Source of the DNA: CAZNKU01 sp045541135
GTDB taxonomy: Bacteria; Bacillota; Clostridia; Monoglobales; Firm-18
Length of the DNA stretch: 31,349 nucleotides
Reading direction: 5' to 3'
NCBI GenBank assembly: GCA_045541135.1
Contig: JAZQIO010000097.1
Coordinates: forward strand, 1-31,349
The notes below the pieces were generated by a model, which worked only from the letters and a program-made list of their open reading frames with translations, was not told where the DNA came from and did no database searches. The stretch's first letter is position 1. Each line of letters begins with the position of its first letter. Positions 15,120 through 24,336 of this stretch are shown here, one piece after another. Made by a program: the position numbers and the translations under genes.

Positions 15120-15812
15120 TTAATGTATAAAGTCAATATAACATTTCTGACCGTCTTGGTCAAATTCTTTGATGATTGTTTCTTCGCGTACTTCGTTTGG
15201 CATATCAAGGTAGAATGTGTAGTCAAAAGTGTTTGTTTCATTTCTTCTGATTGAAACTTCGTTTATGCCTACGTTTATTCTGGAAAGTCTTTCGGTTATG
15301 TAGTCCTGAAATTCGGGCTTTTCAATACCGTAAATTTTAAGTGTTCTTGCCTTGTGCTGAGTCATAAATCTGTGTTTGCCGTGCAAGAATATCTGAAGTA
15401 ACAAAATAACAAGTGTTGCGGCAATACCTATAAAGTACATACCTGAGCCTATTGCCATACCTATACCTGATGTTGCCCATATGCCTGATGCTGTCGTAAG
15501 ACCGCGAATACTTCCGCGCTGAATGTATATCATACCTGCACCAAGAAAACCTACACCTGTAACAATACCCTGTGCCATACGGGACGGGTCAAGACGTATG
15601 TCCACACCATCTGCAACCTGTGTAATAAGGTCATAGAAGCCGTATTTTGAAATAATCATCATAAGTGCCGATGCACAGGCAACAATACAGTGTGTACGTA
15701 TACCTGCTTCCTTTGAACGGTTTTTACGTTCAAAGCCGATTGTTATACCGCATATGCAGGATATAATTAATCGGAATAAACTTGTTAAATCCAAAACTAA
15801 CCATTCGGGCAT
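15120..15812 (-). CDS. MgtC/SapB family membrane protein
   Basis: This 230-residue protein has four to five N-terminal membrane helices (about 10-145) and a cytosolic ACT-like alpha/beta domain (about 152-230). MgtC-family signatures are visible: GITIGFERKNR near residue 25, RTHCIVACASALMM, VTGVGFLGAGMI and GLTTASGIWATSGIGMAIG. The family has roles in low-magnesium adaptation and regulation of envelope ATPases; it is not proven to be an Mg transporter. It starts 24 nt after rarA, with GGGGG upstream, so it is probably the second gene of that operon. Its native terminator has been split by a repeat insertion directly downstream. Confidence 0.92.
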   Translation of the reverse strand: MPEWLVLDLTSLFRLIISCICGITIGFERKNRSKEAGIRTHCIVACASALMMIISKYGFYDLITQVADGVDIRLDPSRMAQGIVTGVGFLGAGMIYIQRGSIRGLTTASGIWATSGIGMAIGSGMYFIGIAATLVILLLQIFLHGKHRFMTQHKARTLKIYGIEKPEFQDYITERLSRINVGINEVSIRRNETNTFDYTFYLDMPNEVREETIIKEFDQDGQKCYIDFIH

Positions 15813-15836
15813 TAAAATTTCCCCCTTTTTGAAATA

Positions 15837-17111
15837 TTATGTCCTGTTTTTGATTTTTTTCCAATATTCATTGGAGTTTTGTTCAAATTTATTTTCACCG
15901 GGAACATAATACTTTCTGTCTTTTATTATGTCCGGAAGATACTGTTGGTCCACATAATGGTTTGGATAAGAGTGGGGATATTTGTATTCCACACCTCTGC
16001 CCATTTCTGCGGCACCTTTGTAGTGAGCATCCTTAAGGTGCAAGGGGATTTCTCCGCAGTTTCCTTTTTCTATATCTGCCAGAGCCTCATCAATGGCACA
16101 TATAGCGGAATTTGACTTCGGAGCCGTGGCAAGGAGGATAACAGCCTCTGCAAGGGGAATTCTTGCCTCGGGTAAACCTAACTGGAATGCACAGTCTACG
16201 CAGGATTTTACAATGCTTACCGCCTGAGGATATGCAAGACCTATATCTTCACAGGCTATAACCATCAGCCTTCTGCAGACCGAAATTATATCACCTGCGG
16301 CAATAAGCCTTGCCATATAATGTATGGCGGCGTTTGCATCGCTACCTCTTATGCTTTTCTGAAAAGCGCTTAATATATCGTAGTGGTTGTCACCAAGTTT
16401 GTCGTAAGTCATAGCAGTCTTTTGTGAAGCCTGCTCTGCAGTTTCAAGGTCTATTTTAAGATTGCCCTCCATATCGGGCATTACACTGTAAATACAAACC
16501 TCCACTGCATTTAAAGCTTTTCTCACATCTCCGTTTGACATTGCGGAAATGTGCTCAACTGCCTGATTGTCAAACAGTATTTTGTTTTCGGGCATTTCTT
16601 TTTGCAATTTGTCAATTGCACGAAGTACGGCCTCTTTAACGTCATCAGCCTCAATAGGCTTAAATTCAAACACACTGCTTCGGCTTAGAATTGCGTTATA
16701 TACATAAAAATACGGATTTTCCGTAGTGGAGGCAATAAGTGTGATGTCGCCTGTTTCTATAAATTCAAGCAATGACTGTTGTTGTTTTTTGTTGAAGTTC
16801 TGAATTTCGTCAAGGTACAAAAGTATGCCGTTGGAAAAACTGTTTTCACCAAGCTCTGCAGTAATTGCCTTTATATCCGAAAGTGAAGCATTCGTGGCAT
16901 TAAGCTTGTAAAACTGCTTGTCGGAAGCCATTGCGGCAATGTTTGCAACGGTGGTCTTTCCTGTACCTGACGGTCCGTAGAAAATCATGTTTGGAATGTT
17001 GCCTGAATCTATAAGATTCTTAAGTATTTTGTTTTCACCTATAAGATGCTTTTGCCCTACAACCTCATCTAAATTACGGGGGCGCATCCTTTCTGCAAGT
17101 GGTGTGTTCAT
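15837..17111 (-). CDS. rarA: Replication-associated recombination protein A (RarA/MgsA), AAA+ ATPase
   Basis: RarA acts at stalled replication forks, in the clamp-loader-like AAA+ class. The 424-residue length is normal. Seen: the N-terminal PLAERMRPRNLDEVVGQ box, Walker A GPSGTGKTT (46-54), Walker B LLYLDEIQNF (D101, E102), sensor 1 ASTTENPYF, the arginine-finger region AILSRSSVFEF, and the C-terminal tetramerisation domain with ARIPLAEAVILLATAPKSN and a PNHYVDQQYLP ending. GAGG precedes the ATG at 17111. It is the first gene of the rarA-mgtC operon and divergent from nth, another genome-maintenance gene. Confidence 0.95.
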   Translation of the reverse strand: MNTPLAERMRPRNLDEVVGQKHLIGENKILKNLIDSGNIPNMIFYGPSGTGKTTVANIAAMASDKQFYKLNATNASLSDIKAITAELGENSFSNGILLYLDEIQNFNKKQQQSLLEFIETGDITLIASTTENPYFYVYNAILSRSSVFEFKPIEADDVKEAVLRAIDKLQKEMPENKILFDNQAVEHISAMSNGDVRKALNAVEVCIYSVMPDMEGNLKIDLETAEQASQKTAMTYDKLGDNHYDILSAFQKSIRGSDANAAIHYMARLIAAGDIISVCRRLMVIACEDIGLAYPQAVSIVKSCVDCAFQLGLPEARIPLAEAVILLATAPKSNSAICAIDEALADIEKGNCGEIPLHLKDAHYKGAAEMGRGVEYKYPHSYPNHYVDQQYLPDIIKDRKYYVPGENKFEQNSNEYWKKIKNRT

Positions 17112-17141
17112 ACCAATTACCTCTTGTATATATAATTGATT

Positions 17142-17170
17142 ATTTTACCACAAAATAACCATTGTGTCAA
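17142..17170 (-). promoter_or_regulatory. rarA-mgtC promoter
   Basis: On the minus strand, a perfect TTGACA (17165-17170), a 17-nt spacer, and TAAAAT (17142-17147). Confidence 0.82.
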
Positions 17171-17197
17171 CAAAATTCATGGTGTTTTTTATGCAAT

Positions 17198-17226
17198 TTG
17201 ACTTTGTTTTTACTATATGCTAAAAT
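17198..17226 (+). promoter_or_regulatory. nth promoter
   Basis: TTGACT (17198-17203), a 17-nt spacer, and TAAAAT (17221-17226). The predicted transcription start near 17233 leaves a leader of about 10 nt, which rules out the upstream in-frame starts. Confidence 0.78.
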
Positions 17227-17242
17227 TATTATGGTGATGAAT

Positions 17243-17872
17243 ATGAAAATGAATGAATATATTTTGGCAATTAAAGAGCGTTTTATGGAGGAATATGGTG
17301 AGGCAGAATGCTCACTTGACTATGAAAATCCACTTGAGCTTTTAATTGCCACACAGCTTGCGACACAGTGTACGGATGCGCGTGTTAACATTGTTATGAA
17401 GGATGTAGTTAAAAAATACAAAAGCTGTGAAGATTATGCAAATGCAAATTTAGAGGAGCTTATGCAGGATGTAAAGTCTACGGGCTTTTACAGAAACAAG
17501 GCTAGAAATATAATCGGTACTTGTAAAATTCTGCTTGAAAAGTACAGCGGTGAAGTGCCATCGGATATGGATGCCTTAACTGAGCTTCCAGGTGTTGGAA
17601 GAAAAATTGCAAACTTAATTCGCGGTGATGTTTTCGGCATACCGGGAATTGTGGTGGATACCCATTGTATGCGTCTTTCAAAACGCATGGGAATTACAAA
17701 GGAAACGGAACAGCATAAAATTGAAAAGGATTTGGTAAAGAAAATACCCAAAGATTATCAAACTCTATTTTGTCATCAACTTGTGGAACATGGAAGAAAG
17801 TATTGCACTGCACGTTCACCAAAATGTGATGTATGTATTTTAAAAGATATTTGCAGGAAGAAATTAAAATAA
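17243..17872 (+). CDS. nth: Endonuclease III
   Basis: This is a bifunctional DNA glycosylase/AP lyase that removes oxidised pyrimidines. At 209 residues it has normal length. The helix-hairpin-helix LPGVGRKIANL holds the catalytic Lys (K121), the GPD-type Asp is D139 (VDTHCMRLS), and the 4Fe-4S loop is C188-x6-C195-x2-C198-x5-C204. The open frame reaches back to 17162, but the promoter and the GGTGATG ribosome binding site fix the start at 17243. It is divergent from rarA with about 130 bp between start codons. Confidence 0.96.
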   Translation: MKMNEYILAIKERFMEEYGEAECSLDYENPLELLIATQLATQCTDARVNIVMKDVVKKYKSCEDYANANLEELMQDVKSTGFYRNKARNIIGTCKILLEKYSGEVPSDMDALTELPGVGRKIANLIRGDVFGIPGIVVDTHCMRLSKRMGITKETEQHKIEKDLVKKIPKDYQTLFCHQLVEHGRKYCTARSPKCDVCILKDICRKKLK

Positions 17873-17897
17873 CCGAGGAAAATCCTCGGTTATTTTT
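17871..17897. terminator. Intrinsic terminator, probably bidirectional
   Basis: AACCGAGGA (17871-17879) pairs with TCCTCGGTT (17883-17891) and is followed by ATTTTT. The stem overlaps the nth stop codon and abuts the end of the convergent GH13 gene. Confidence 0.87.
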
Positions 17898-19725
17898 ATC
17901 TTAAAATTATAAAACTTTTTGGCATCAAATCAACACCGTGGTCAAAAATTTTGTTTTCTCCGTATTCAAACAAAACTTCTTTGTTTGTAAATTCTACATA
18001 TTGCATTTCTTCTCCCAAATTGATTGCACAAAGTAAGTTGCCTCGTTTAAAGGCATACAAGCCATTATGCATTGAGTGAAGTTTTAAAGGCTGTTTGAAA
18101 TCCTCGTTGTTTTCAGTACGCACCTTTGCAAGAGCCTTATAGAAATTAAGAATATCATAATCTTCAAATCCGTATGGATAACCCATTCTGCAATATGGGT
18201 CCCTGAAGCCCTGAAGACCAACCTCGTCACCGTAGTAAATGCTTGGAATACCGGGAAGTGTAAACTGCAAAAATGTAGCCTGCAAAAGCATTTTTTTGCC
18301 CTTTTCATATTCTTCAGATGTCATGCGGTACGCACCTTTTTCTTCATCGGGTACATCGTGGTCTACACCGAAATATGTTATTGCACGCAGTGTATCGTGG
18401 GTTGAAAGGCTGTTCATCAGGCATTGTAGTACATGAGGCGGATAATTTTCCATAATGCAGATTAGTCTGTCGTTGAAAAGCTTTTCGTCGCCGTTCTTAA
18501 CATATTCCAGAATTGCAGTACGCCAGGGATAATTCATAACGCTGTGCATTTGCTTACCTAAAAGGTAACGGCGTCTTACACCGTAGGCAAACTTATTGGT
18601 TGCATCTTCCCAAACCTCACCGATTATAAAACAATCGTCGTCAGTAGCCTTTGCACGTGCATAAAGTGCATCTAAAAATTCGTCGGGAAGCTCGTCTGCA
18701 ACGTCTAATCTCCATCCGCTTGTGCCCTTTTTCTGCCAATACTCTATAACACCCTTTTCGCCTGTAATATAGTTCATATATTCAGGATTTGTTTCCCTTA
18801 CATTGGGTAGATTATCAAAGCCCCACCAGCTTTCATATTCATTGGGGTAATTTATGAAGCTGTACCAGTTATAGTATGGTGATTCTTCGGAATTGTAAGC
18901 ACCGGTGCTGTCGTAGTGACCGTATTTGTTAAAGTAAATACTGTCTGCCCCTGTGTGGCTGAAAACACCGTCCAAAATTACTTTTATGCCTTTTTCTTTG
19001 CATTTCTTTGTAAATTCCTCAAACTGCTCATTTGTGCCGAAATAAGGGTCAATATTCATATAATTTCCCGTACTGTAACGGTGGTATTCGGGACTTTCAA
19101 ACACAGGGTTTAAATATATTATATTCACTCCCAAAGCCTTGATGTAATCAAGCTTTTCAATAATTCCTAATATATTTCCTCCAAAGTAGTCGTTTGCCTT
19201 ATAGTCGTGATTTCCGTATATGAAATCGGGAATATCGTACCAGTTTTCGTGGATTGTTCTTGGGTTTTTTGATGTAAGAGGAGTGAATTTATCACTTCTG
19301 GCAAAACGGTCGGGGAAAATCTGATACATTATGCCGCCTTTTGCCCAGTCGGGAGTTTTGAAGTTGCTGTCATAAACAGTCAACTGCCATTCGGGAAGCC
19401 AGTCCTCAATTACGGCAACGCCGTCCTTTAAGCCTACAAACTTTGTTTCTTCACCGCAGTTAAGTTCAAATCTGTAAAAATACAAATCTGCCTTTTCGAA
19501 TTTTACTGTGCAGGAAAATTTATCAAAGTTGTCATATGTTCCTGCTTTTTGCATATTAATATATATTGGGTCTTCAGAGTTATCCTGTCTGTAAACAAAG
19601 GTTGCAGACTGTGCATTTTCACCAATATTAACGTGTATGGAAAAATTAACCTCCTGTGCATCTGATACAGCACCAAAAGGCTTTTTAAACTCTTCAGACT
19701 TTGAATTGTACCTTATTCTTTCCAT
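17896..19725 (-). CDS. Cytoplasmic GH13 alpha-glucan hydrolase (neopullulanase/cyclomaltodextrinase-like)
   Basis: This 609-residue protein has no signal peptide. An N-terminal beta-sandwich (about 1-120, CBM34-like) precedes a GH13 (beta/alpha)8 barrel and a short C-terminal beta domain. Catalytic residues: nucleophile D341 (GWRLDVADE), acid/base E370 (IIGEVWED) and transition-state stabiliser D444 (STHDTLR); region I is LDGVFSHTG. These features fit neopullulanase, maltogenic amylase or cyclomaltodextrinase activity, degrading maltodextrins inside the cell, probably glycogen-derived or imported. It is divergent from glgB, consistent with glycogen turnover. AGGAG precedes the ATG. Exact specificity is not readable from sequence. 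Confidence 0.9.
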   Translation of the reverse strand: MERIRYNSKSEEFKKPFGAVSDAQEVNFSIHVNIGENAQSATFVYRQDNSEDPIYINMQKAGTYDNFDKFSCTVKFEKADLYFYRFELNCGEETKFVGLKDGVAVIEDWLPEWQLTVYDSNFKTPDWAKGGIMYQIFPDRFARSDKFTPLTSKNPRTIHENWYDIPDFIYGNHDYKANDYFGGNILGIIEKLDYIKALGVNIIYLNPVFESPEYHRYSTGNYMNIDPYFGTNEQFEEFTKKCKEKGIKVILDGVFSHTGADSIYFNKYGHYDSTGAYNSEESPYYNWYSFINYPNEYESWWGFDNLPNVRETNPEYMNYITGEKGVIEYWQKKGTSGWRLDVADELPDEFLDALYARAKATDDDCFIIGEVWEDATNKFAYGVRRRYLLGKQMHSVMNYPWRTAILEYVKNGDEKLFNDRLICIMENYPPHVLQCLMNSLSTHDTLRAITYFGVDHDVPDEEKGAYRMTSEEYEKGKKMLLQATFLQFTLPGIPSIYYGDEVGLQGFRDPYCRMGYPYGFEDYDILNFYKALAKVRTENNEDFKQPLKLHSMHNGLYAFKRGNLLCAINLGEEMQYVEFTNKEVLFEYGENKIFDHGVDLMPKSFIILR

Positions 19726-19754
19726 TTAATTCTCCTAAAAACATTGTCTATTTT

Positions 19755-19784
19755 AGAATACTATTGAATAGATAATTTGTCAAT
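19755..19784 (-). promoter_or_regulatory. Promoter of the GH13 gene
   Basis: On the minus strand, TTGACA (19779-19784), an 18-nt spacer, and TATTCT (19755-19760). Confidence 0.55.
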
Positions 19785-19891
19785 AATGACGAATAAAAAT
19801 TTTTTTACATTAAATATTAATAAAAACCTGTGTCAATAATTGTAAAAAATGTAAAAAAACTTTAAATTATATACAAAGTTCACAATAAAGC

Positions 19892-19920
19892 TATACAAAA
19901 ATCAAAATATGTGATATAAT
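19892..19920 (+). promoter_or_regulatory. glgB-glgC-glgD promoter
   Basis: TATACA (19892-19897), a 17-nt spacer, and TATAAT (19915-19920), with about 40 nt to the glgB start. The intergenic region of about 230 bp between the GH13 gene and glgB is AT-rich and shows no other clear element. Confidence 0.65.
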
Positions 19921-19959
19921 ATTCACAAAAAGAAACCGTTTTATAGGTAGGTGCATTAC

Positions 19960-21864
19960 ATGAGACAATTTCATAACGAAGACAACAACCTTGCCGAATA
20001 CTTCTTTCACGAGGGCACAAACTATTGTGCATATGAATATTTCGGTTCACATATTATAGATGACTACTGTATTTTCCGCGTTTGGGCGCCAAAGGCGCAC
20101 GATGTTTATGTTACGGGTGATTTTAACAACTGGGAAAAGAGTCATAAGGCTTACCGTATTACAGAGGGCGGTATTTTTGAATGTATTATAGAAGGTGTAA
20201 AGGAATTTGACTCCTACAAGTATATTATTGTAGATGCCAAAGGCGAAGAACATTTTAAAGCTGACCCTTACGGTTACCACAGTGAAACCCGTCCCGGTAC
20301 TGCTTCAAGAGTCTATAATCTTGGCGGTTATTTATGGGGAGACAGCAAGTGGATGGAAAACCGTGAAGCTCCCTATAACGAGCCTGTAAGCATTTACGAA
20401 ATGCACCTTGGCTCGTGGCGCAGATATGCAGACGGCAACACCTTCAGCTACGAAAAAATAGCGGAAGAGCTTATTCCTTATGTTAAGGAAATGGGCTTTA
20501 CACACATAGAACTTATGCCTGTTTCGGAATATCCTTATGATAAATCCTGGGGTTATCAGGTTACAGGATATTATGCTCCGACTTCCCGTTACGGCACTCC
20601 TAAGGATTTAATGAAGTTTGTGGATTTGTGCCACCAGAACGGCATAGGCGTAATACTTGACTGGGTACCTGCACATTTCCCCAAGGATGCACAGGGGTTA
20701 TATGAATTTGACGGCAGTTATTGCTATGAATATGAGGACCCTCTTAAAAGAGAGCACCCCGACTGGGGTACACGAATTTTTGACTACGGTAAAAACGAAG
20801 TACGAAGTTTTTTAATTTCCAACGCCTGCTATTGGCTTGATAAATACCACATAGACGGACTTAGAGTTGATGCAGTTGCATCCATGCTGTATCTTGATTA
20901 CGGCAAAAAGGACGGTCAGTGGAGACCTAACAAGTACGGTGGCAACGGAAACATAGAAGCAAAGGAATTTTTGCAGAAGTTAAATACCAGAGTATTTTCT
21001 GCATTCAAGGGTGTTATGATGATAGCGGAGGAATCCACCGCATGGCCTATGATAACATATCCTGTTGAAGACGGAGGACTTGGCTTTAATTACAAATGGA
21101 ATATGGGTTGGATGAACGATTCACTTGTTTACATGAAACAGGATCCGTTCTTCAGAAAGGGCGTTCATAACAATCTTACTTTTTCATTAACCTACGCATT
21201 TTCCGAAAACTTTATTCTGCCCCTTTCACATGATGAGGTGGTACACGGAAAGGCATCACTTATAAACAAAATGCCCGGTGAATATGAGGATAAATTTGCA
21301 AATCTTCGTGCATACCTTGGTTATATGTTTGCACACCCCGGTAAAAAGCTTTTGTTTATGGGTTGTGATATAGGGCAGTTTATTGAATGGAACGAGGAAC
21401 AGGAGCTTGATTGGAATCTCCTTGAATTTGAAGCACACAGACAGCATAAAAAGTTTGTGGAAGACCTTAACAAGGCCTATAAAAAGAACAGTCCTCTATG
21501 GGAGCTTGACACAACATGGGATGGTTTCGACTGGGCGGCTCTAGATGATGATAACAACAACATAATTTCCTTCTTTCGCAAGGATAAAGCGGGTAACAGT
21601 ATTTTAGCTGTAAGCAATTTCTCATCAGTTGCACAGGAAAATTACAAGATTGGAGTACCGAATAAGGGTATTTACGAGGAAATATTCTCAACAGACAGCA
21701 TAGAGTATGGCGGTAAGGGAACAGTAAACGGTAAAGTAACCGCTAAGGCGGGAAAAATGCATGGACAAAATCAGTATGTTGCACTTAATATCCCTGCGTT
21801 TTCAACAACTTATTTTTATAAAAAAGCCGGTAGAAAAAGACCGACACAAAATACAGACAAATAA
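19960..21864 (+). CDS. glgB: 1,4-alpha-glucan branching enzyme
   Basis: GlgB transfers short glucan chains to form alpha-1,6 branches in glycogen. The 634-residue protein has an N-terminal CBM48 (about 35-115, VWAPKAHDVYVTGDFNNW), the GH13 barrel and a C-terminal beta domain. It lacks the extra N1 domain of the E. coli enzyme. Catalytic residues are D304 (DGLRVDAVAS), E357 (IAEESTAWP) and D425 (LPLSHDEVVHG). The upstream in-frame GTG at 19951 is part of the SD (AGGTG), so the ATG at 19960 is chosen. It is first in glgB-glgC-glgD, with 21 nt to glgC. Confidence 0.96.
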   Translation: MRQFHNEDNNLAEYFFHEGTNYCAYEYFGSHIIDDYCIFRVWAPKAHDVYVTGDFNNWEKSHKAYRITEGGIFECIIEGVKEFDSYKYIIVDAKGEEHFKADPYGYHSETRPGTASRVYNLGGYLWGDSKWMENREAPYNEPVSIYEMHLGSWRRYADGNTFSYEKIAEELIPYVKEMGFTHIELMPVSEYPYDKSWGYQVTGYYAPTSRYGTPKDLMKFVDLCHQNGIGVILDWVPAHFPKDAQGLYEFDGSYCYEYEDPLKREHPDWGTRIFDYGKNEVRSFLISNACYWLDKYHIDGLRVDAVASMLYLDYGKKDGQWRPNKYGGNGNIEAKEFLQKLNTRVFSAFKGVMMIAEESTAWPMITYPVEDGGLGFNYKWNMGWMNDSLVYMKQDPFFRKGVHNNLTFSLTYAFSENFILPLSHDEVVHGKASLINKMPGEYEDKFANLRAYLGYMFAHPGKKLLFMGCDIGQFIEWNEEQELDWNLLEFEAHRQHKKFVEDLNKAYKKNSPLWELDTTWDGFDWAALDDDNNNIISFFRKDKAGNSILAVSNFSSVAQENYKIGVPNKGIYEEIFSTDSIEYGGKGTVNGKVTAKAGKMHGQNQYVALNIPAFSTTYFYKKAGRKRPTQNTDK

Positions 21865-21885
21865 TAATATTTGGAGGTAATGTAA

Positions 21886-23094
21886 ATGACTACAAAAAAA
21901 GAAATGGTCGCAATGCTTCTGGCAGGTGGTCAGGGTAACAGACTTTATGTTCTTACCAACCAGCGTGCAAAGCCTGCTGTACCTTTCGGCGGAAAGTACA
22001 GAATTATTGACTTCCCGCTTTCCAACTGTGCAAATTCCGGCATCGATACCGTAGGTGTACTTACACAGTACAGACCTTTGGAGCTTAACTCCTACATAGG
22101 TAACGGTCAGCCTTGGGATCTGGATAGAATGAACGGAGGTGTGTACATCTTACCGCCATATACAGGCAGTTCTGCTTCCTGGTATAAGGGTACTGCAAAT
22201 GCGATTTATCAGAACATCAATTTTATTGAACAGTATGACCCTGAATATGTGCTTATATTGTCAGGTGACCATATTTATAAAATGGATTACGATAAAATGC
22301 TTGATTACCACAAAGAAAAGAATGCAGACGCAACAATTGCGGTTATGGATGTTCCTATTGACCAGGCATCAAGCTTTGGTATTATGAATACAAATGATGA
22401 CTGGTCTATTTATGAATTTGAGGAAAAACCGAAGGAGCCCAAATCCACAAAGGCTTCTATGGGTATTTATATCTTTAACTGGGATAAGCTTCGCAAATAT
22501 CTTGTTGAAGACGAAGCAAAGGGAGAAAATACCTCCAACGACTTTGGTAAGGATATTATTCCTGCAATGCTTGCAGAAAATCAGAAGCTTTTTGCGTATC
22601 CCTTTGATGGCTATTGGAAGGATGTCGGTACAATCGACAGCCTTTGGGAAGCAAATATGGACCTTTTAAATCCATCCATTGCAATAAATATGTGGGATCC
22701 GCTTTGGAGAATATATTCACGACACAATGTAACTACACCTCATTATATCAGCAAGGATGCAGAGATTGAAAACTCCATGATTACCGAGGGTTGCTACGTA
22801 AACGGAAGGCTTAACTATTCAATTTTGTTCTCTGATGTTGAGGTTGACGACGGTGCAGAGCTTGAATATGCGGTGGTTATGCGTAATACCAAAGTCGGCA
22901 AGGGTGCTAAGATAAGTTATGCCATAGTTGCTGACGATGCAATTATCGAAGACGGAGCTGTTGTAGGTGCTGCACCCGAAAATTATGAAGGTGATTGGGG
23001 CATTGCAGTTGTAGGACAGGGTGCAGTTGTAAAATCAGGTCAGGTTGTAAAACCCGGTGAAATGATACAGCCTAACAGCGGAAGAGAGGAGTAA
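21886..23094 (+). CDS. glgC: Glucose-1-phosphate adenylyltransferase, catalytic subunit
   Basis: GlgC makes ADP-glucose from glucose-1-phosphate and ATP, the committed step of glycogen synthesis. The 402-residue protein starts with the nucleotidyltransferase loop LLAGGQGNRLYVLTNQRAKPAV and VPFGGKYRIIDFPLSNC, has the catalytic SGDHIYKMDY region (about 120-130), FEEKP and YWKDVGTIDSLWEANM, and ends in a left-handed beta-helix (about 290-395). TTGGAGG precedes the ATG. It pairs with GlgD encoded 7 nt downstream, whose SD overlaps the glgC end, so production is probably coupled for a GlgC-GlgD complex. Confidence 0.97.
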   Translation: MTTKKEMVAMLLAGGQGNRLYVLTNQRAKPAVPFGGKYRIIDFPLSNCANSGIDTVGVLTQYRPLELNSYIGNGQPWDLDRMNGGVYILPPYTGSSASWYKGTANAIYQNINFIEQYDPEYVLILSGDHIYKMDYDKMLDYHKEKNADATIAVMDVPIDQASSFGIMNTNDDWSIYEFEEKPKEPKSTKASMGIYIFNWDKLRKYLVEDEAKGENTSNDFGKDIIPAMLAENQKLFAYPFDGYWKDVGTIDSLWEANMDLLNPSIAINMWDPLWRIYSRHNVTTPHYISKDAEIENSMITEGCYVNGRLNYSILFSDVEVDDGAELEYAVVMRNTKVGKGAKISYAIVADDAIIEDGAVVGAAPENYEGDWGIAVVGQGAVVKSGQVVKPGEMIQPNSGREE

Positions 23095-23101
23095 TTTTGA
23101 T

Positions 23102-24211
23102 ATGAATGCTTTTTGTATATTATTTGCAGACAGTAATGAAACTTTGGATTTAAGCGAACTTTCCAATGAAAGAACTCTTGCTTCCGTACCTTTTGGCGGC
23201 AGATACAGACTTGTAGACTTTGTGCTTTCTTCATTAGTTGGTGCACAAATTCATAATATAGGCATTGTTACACGTAACAACTACGGTTCGCTTATGGACC
23301 ACGTAGGTTGGGGCAAGGATTGGGATTTGAACCGTAAAAACGGTGGTATAAAGTTCCTTACACCATTCCTTACAACAAGCGAATATGCGGCTATTGGTAA
23401 CAGGATTGACGCGCTTAACAGTGTTATGGATTATATTAAAAGTGCGTTGCCTGAATATTGCATACTTTGTGATTCAAACATTGTTATGAACATTGACCTC
23501 GAAAAGTTTATGGAATATCACGAGGAAAAAGGCGGAGATATCACCTTTGCATACACAACTATGCAAACAACCGCAAAAGAGCTTGAGGTTATGCTTGACG
23601 AAAACGGTAAGCTTGTTGATACAATGTATCATCAGTATCCTCACGTTGAGGAAAAGAATGTCCAGCTTAATATGATTATTCTTAAAAGGGATTTGCTTGT
23701 TTCACTTATTGAAAAGGGTGTAACATATGGCTGGTATTCAATTAAAAAGGACGTTATTGCTCACAGCTTTAATGAATATGAAATGTATGGCTACAAGGTG
23801 GATGGCTACACATCTGTTATAAACAGTGTTGAAACATTCTATAAATCAAATATGGATTTGCTTGACAAGGATGTACGTTTGGAACTGTTTATGGGTAAAA
23901 ACCCCATCCTTACACGTATTAAGGACTCTGTTCCTACAATTTACGGTGAAGAATGTAATGTAACAAATTCACTTGTTGCTGATGGTTGTACAATAGAGGG
24001 TACTGTTGAAAACTGTATTATTTTCCGTGATGTTAAAATTGCAAAGGGAGCTGTTGTTAAAAATTCCATTATTATGCAGGGTACAATAATTGCAGAAAAT
24101 GCTTCACTTAATTGCGTGATTACTGACAAAGGCGTAACGATAGGTGCAGATAGAATGCTTGCAGGAACGGAAACTATGCCGTTTATTATAAATAAAGGTA
24201 AGATTGTATAA
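23102..24211 (+). CDS. glgD: Glucose-1-phosphate adenylyltransferase, GlgD regulatory subunit
   Basis: This 369-residue homologue of GlgC lacks the catalytic N-terminal Gly-rich loop: the start reads MNAFCILFADSNETLDL instead of LAGGQG.R. The acceptor region VPFGGRYRLVDFVLSSLV and the C-terminal beta-helix (about 270-350) are kept. In Firmicutes, GlgD is a poorly active or inactive partner that raises GlgC activity in a hetero-oligomer. The context here, directly after glgC with overlapping translational signals, fits. No terminator is obvious behind it, so some read-through into glgA is possible. Confidence 0.95.
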   Translation: MNAFCILFADSNETLDLSELSNERTLASVPFGGRYRLVDFVLSSLVGAQIHNIGIVTRNNYGSLMDHVGWGKDWDLNRKNGGIKFLTPFLTTSEYAAIGNRIDALNSVMDYIKSALPEYCILCDSNIVMNIDLEKFMEYHEEKGGDITFAYTTMQTTAKELEVMLDENGKLVDTMYHQYPHVEEKNVQLNMIILKRDLLVSLIEKGVTYGWYSIKKDVIAHSFNEYEMYGYKVDGYTSVINSVETFYKSNMDLLDKDVRLELFMGKNPILTRIKDSVPTIYGEECNVTNSLVADGCTIEGTVENCIIFRDVKIAKGAVVKNSIIMQGTIIAENASLNCVITDKGVTIGADRMLAGTETMPFIINKGKIV

Positions 24212-24233
24212 AGATATTTGTACAATATAGACA

Positions 24234-24263
24234 TTGACAAATAATTATCAAAAATAGTAAAAT
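24234..24263 (+). promoter_or_regulatory. glgA promoter
   Basis: TTGACA (24234-24239), an 18-nt spacer, and TAAAAT (24258-24263). This gives glgA a promoter separate from glgBCD. Confidence 0.72.
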
Positions 24264-24318
24264 ATTAAGGTACGGTGATATACTGTGCCTTAATATTGCT
24301 TTATGGAACTTTAATATT
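24261..24318. promoter_or_regulatory. Candidate operator: inverted and direct CCTTAATATT boxes
   Basis: AATATTAAGG (24261-24270) and CCTTAATATT (24289-24298) form an inverted repeat, extended by three more pairs, that overlaps the -10 and the predicted transcription start. CTTTAATATT (24309-24318) repeats the second box in direct orientation exactly 20 bp on. CCTTAA can also pair with TTAAGG at the ribosome binding site (24321-24326), so RNA-level control is an alternative. The regulator is unknown. Confidence 0.45.
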
Positions 24319-24336
24319 CTTTAAGGGGGATAATAT

